Shown piece after piece: positions 4,864-5,079 of a stretch of 5,079 bases of DNA. A model generated the notes under the pieces. That model saw only the letters and a program-made list of their open reading frames with translations. It was not told where the DNA came from and searched no databases. Made by a program: the position numbers and the translations under genes. The first letter of the stretch is position 1; each line of letters opens with the position of its first letter. The stretch is from Candidatus Acidiferrum typicum (GTDB lineage Bacteria; Acidobacteriota; Terriglobia; Acidiferrales; UBA7541). The stretch is taken from NCBI GenBank assembly GCA_025463105.1, contig JAOAPW010000173.1:1-5079 (forward strand), in the 5' to 3' direction.

Positions 4864-5070
4864 ATGGCAAACGAAGAGTGGATCAAAACTCTGAAAGATG
4901 GCAGAAAAGTAAAATTCAACTACCAAGAGCTGCCGGAAGACGGGGCGTTTATCACGGCCCAGCTTGAACGTAATGAGGTCGTCTACTCGGTCGTATTAGC
5001 GAAGGCGGGTAACCCACTTAGTCACGAAGCTGTTGAAAGTCATTTCCAGGGAGAGCTTTCAAAGACGTAG
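4864..5070 (+). CDS. 68-residue orphan protein divergent from the S24-type regulator
   Basis: The product is 68 residues from ATG 4864, or 72 if GTG 4852 in the same frame is used. It ends at TAG 5068-5070, directly followed by TAA. Neither start has a clear Shine-Dalgarno; ATG is chosen because MANEEWIKTL is a natural start. I do not recognise the family. It reads as small alpha/beta: DGRKVKFNYQEL strand-turn-strand, GAFITAQLERNEVVYSVVLAK strands near 27-47, then a helix SHEAVESHF at 53-61. No signal peptide, membrane helix or Cys is present. The composition is charged and soluble, so the protein is probably cytoplasmic. The head-to-head position with the regulator suggests regulation by it. 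A phage-type early gene or a small modulator are both possible. Confidence 0.75.
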   Translation: MANEEWIKTLKDGRKVKFNYQELPEDGAFITAQLERNEVVYSVVLAKAGNPLSHEAVESHFQGELSKT

Positions 5071-5079
5071 TAACGCTCG

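Noticed and set aside
3814..5070. Prophage
   Set aside because: Only a repressor-like gene and small orphans are present; there is no integrase, attachment site, or structural or lysis gene to support it.

Overview
This 5,079-base window has moderate GC content and eight genes I consider real. Seven lie on the minus strand and one, at the right edge, on the plus strand. No gene can be named with certainty. The best taxonomic guess is a soil-type member of the Acidobacteriota. That rests on two protein styles I associate with the group: a secreted beta-rich protein ending in a 'VTDYW...LNAERGVP' module, and an XRE/S24-type regulator ending in 'AKVLWWIGRAP'. This is an inference from remembered family features, not a database result.

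Reading the minus strand from right to left, the layout is as follows. (1) An HTH plus S24-peptidase-fold regulator (4689-3814) sits divergently from a 68-residue plus-strand gene (4864-5070), across a gap that should hold the promoters and operators of both. (2) A 66-residue orphan (3748-3548) has a TATAGT box directly before its start codon. (3) A stretch of about 330 bases without a convincing gene holds the promoter (TTGACA) and leader of a 72-residue protein (3220-3002). That protein has a predicted beta-beta-alpha-beta-beta order and ends in Gly-Gly. (4) Two overlapping paralogous genes follow (2894-2382 membrane-anchored, 2385-2008 soluble), the second starting with GTG inside the stop codon of the first. 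(5) A 230-base intergenic region carries a 20-base tandem repeat. (6) Two exported proteins follow: a 337-residue TrbI/VirB10-like beta-rich protein (1777-764) and a helical protein (669-1) that runs off the left edge.

Functionally, the right part looks like a regulatory module made of a repressor and small orphan proteins. The middle looks like a small-protein operon of unknown role. The left part looks like envelope or secretion-related proteins. The strongest points for a second look are the ubiquitin-like Gly-Gly protein, the S24 regulator that appears to lack both the catalytic Lys and the cleavage-site Gly, the coupled paralog pair, and the -10 boxes that suggest leaderless mRNAs. No integrase, transposase, tRNA, rRNA or CRISPR array was seen.
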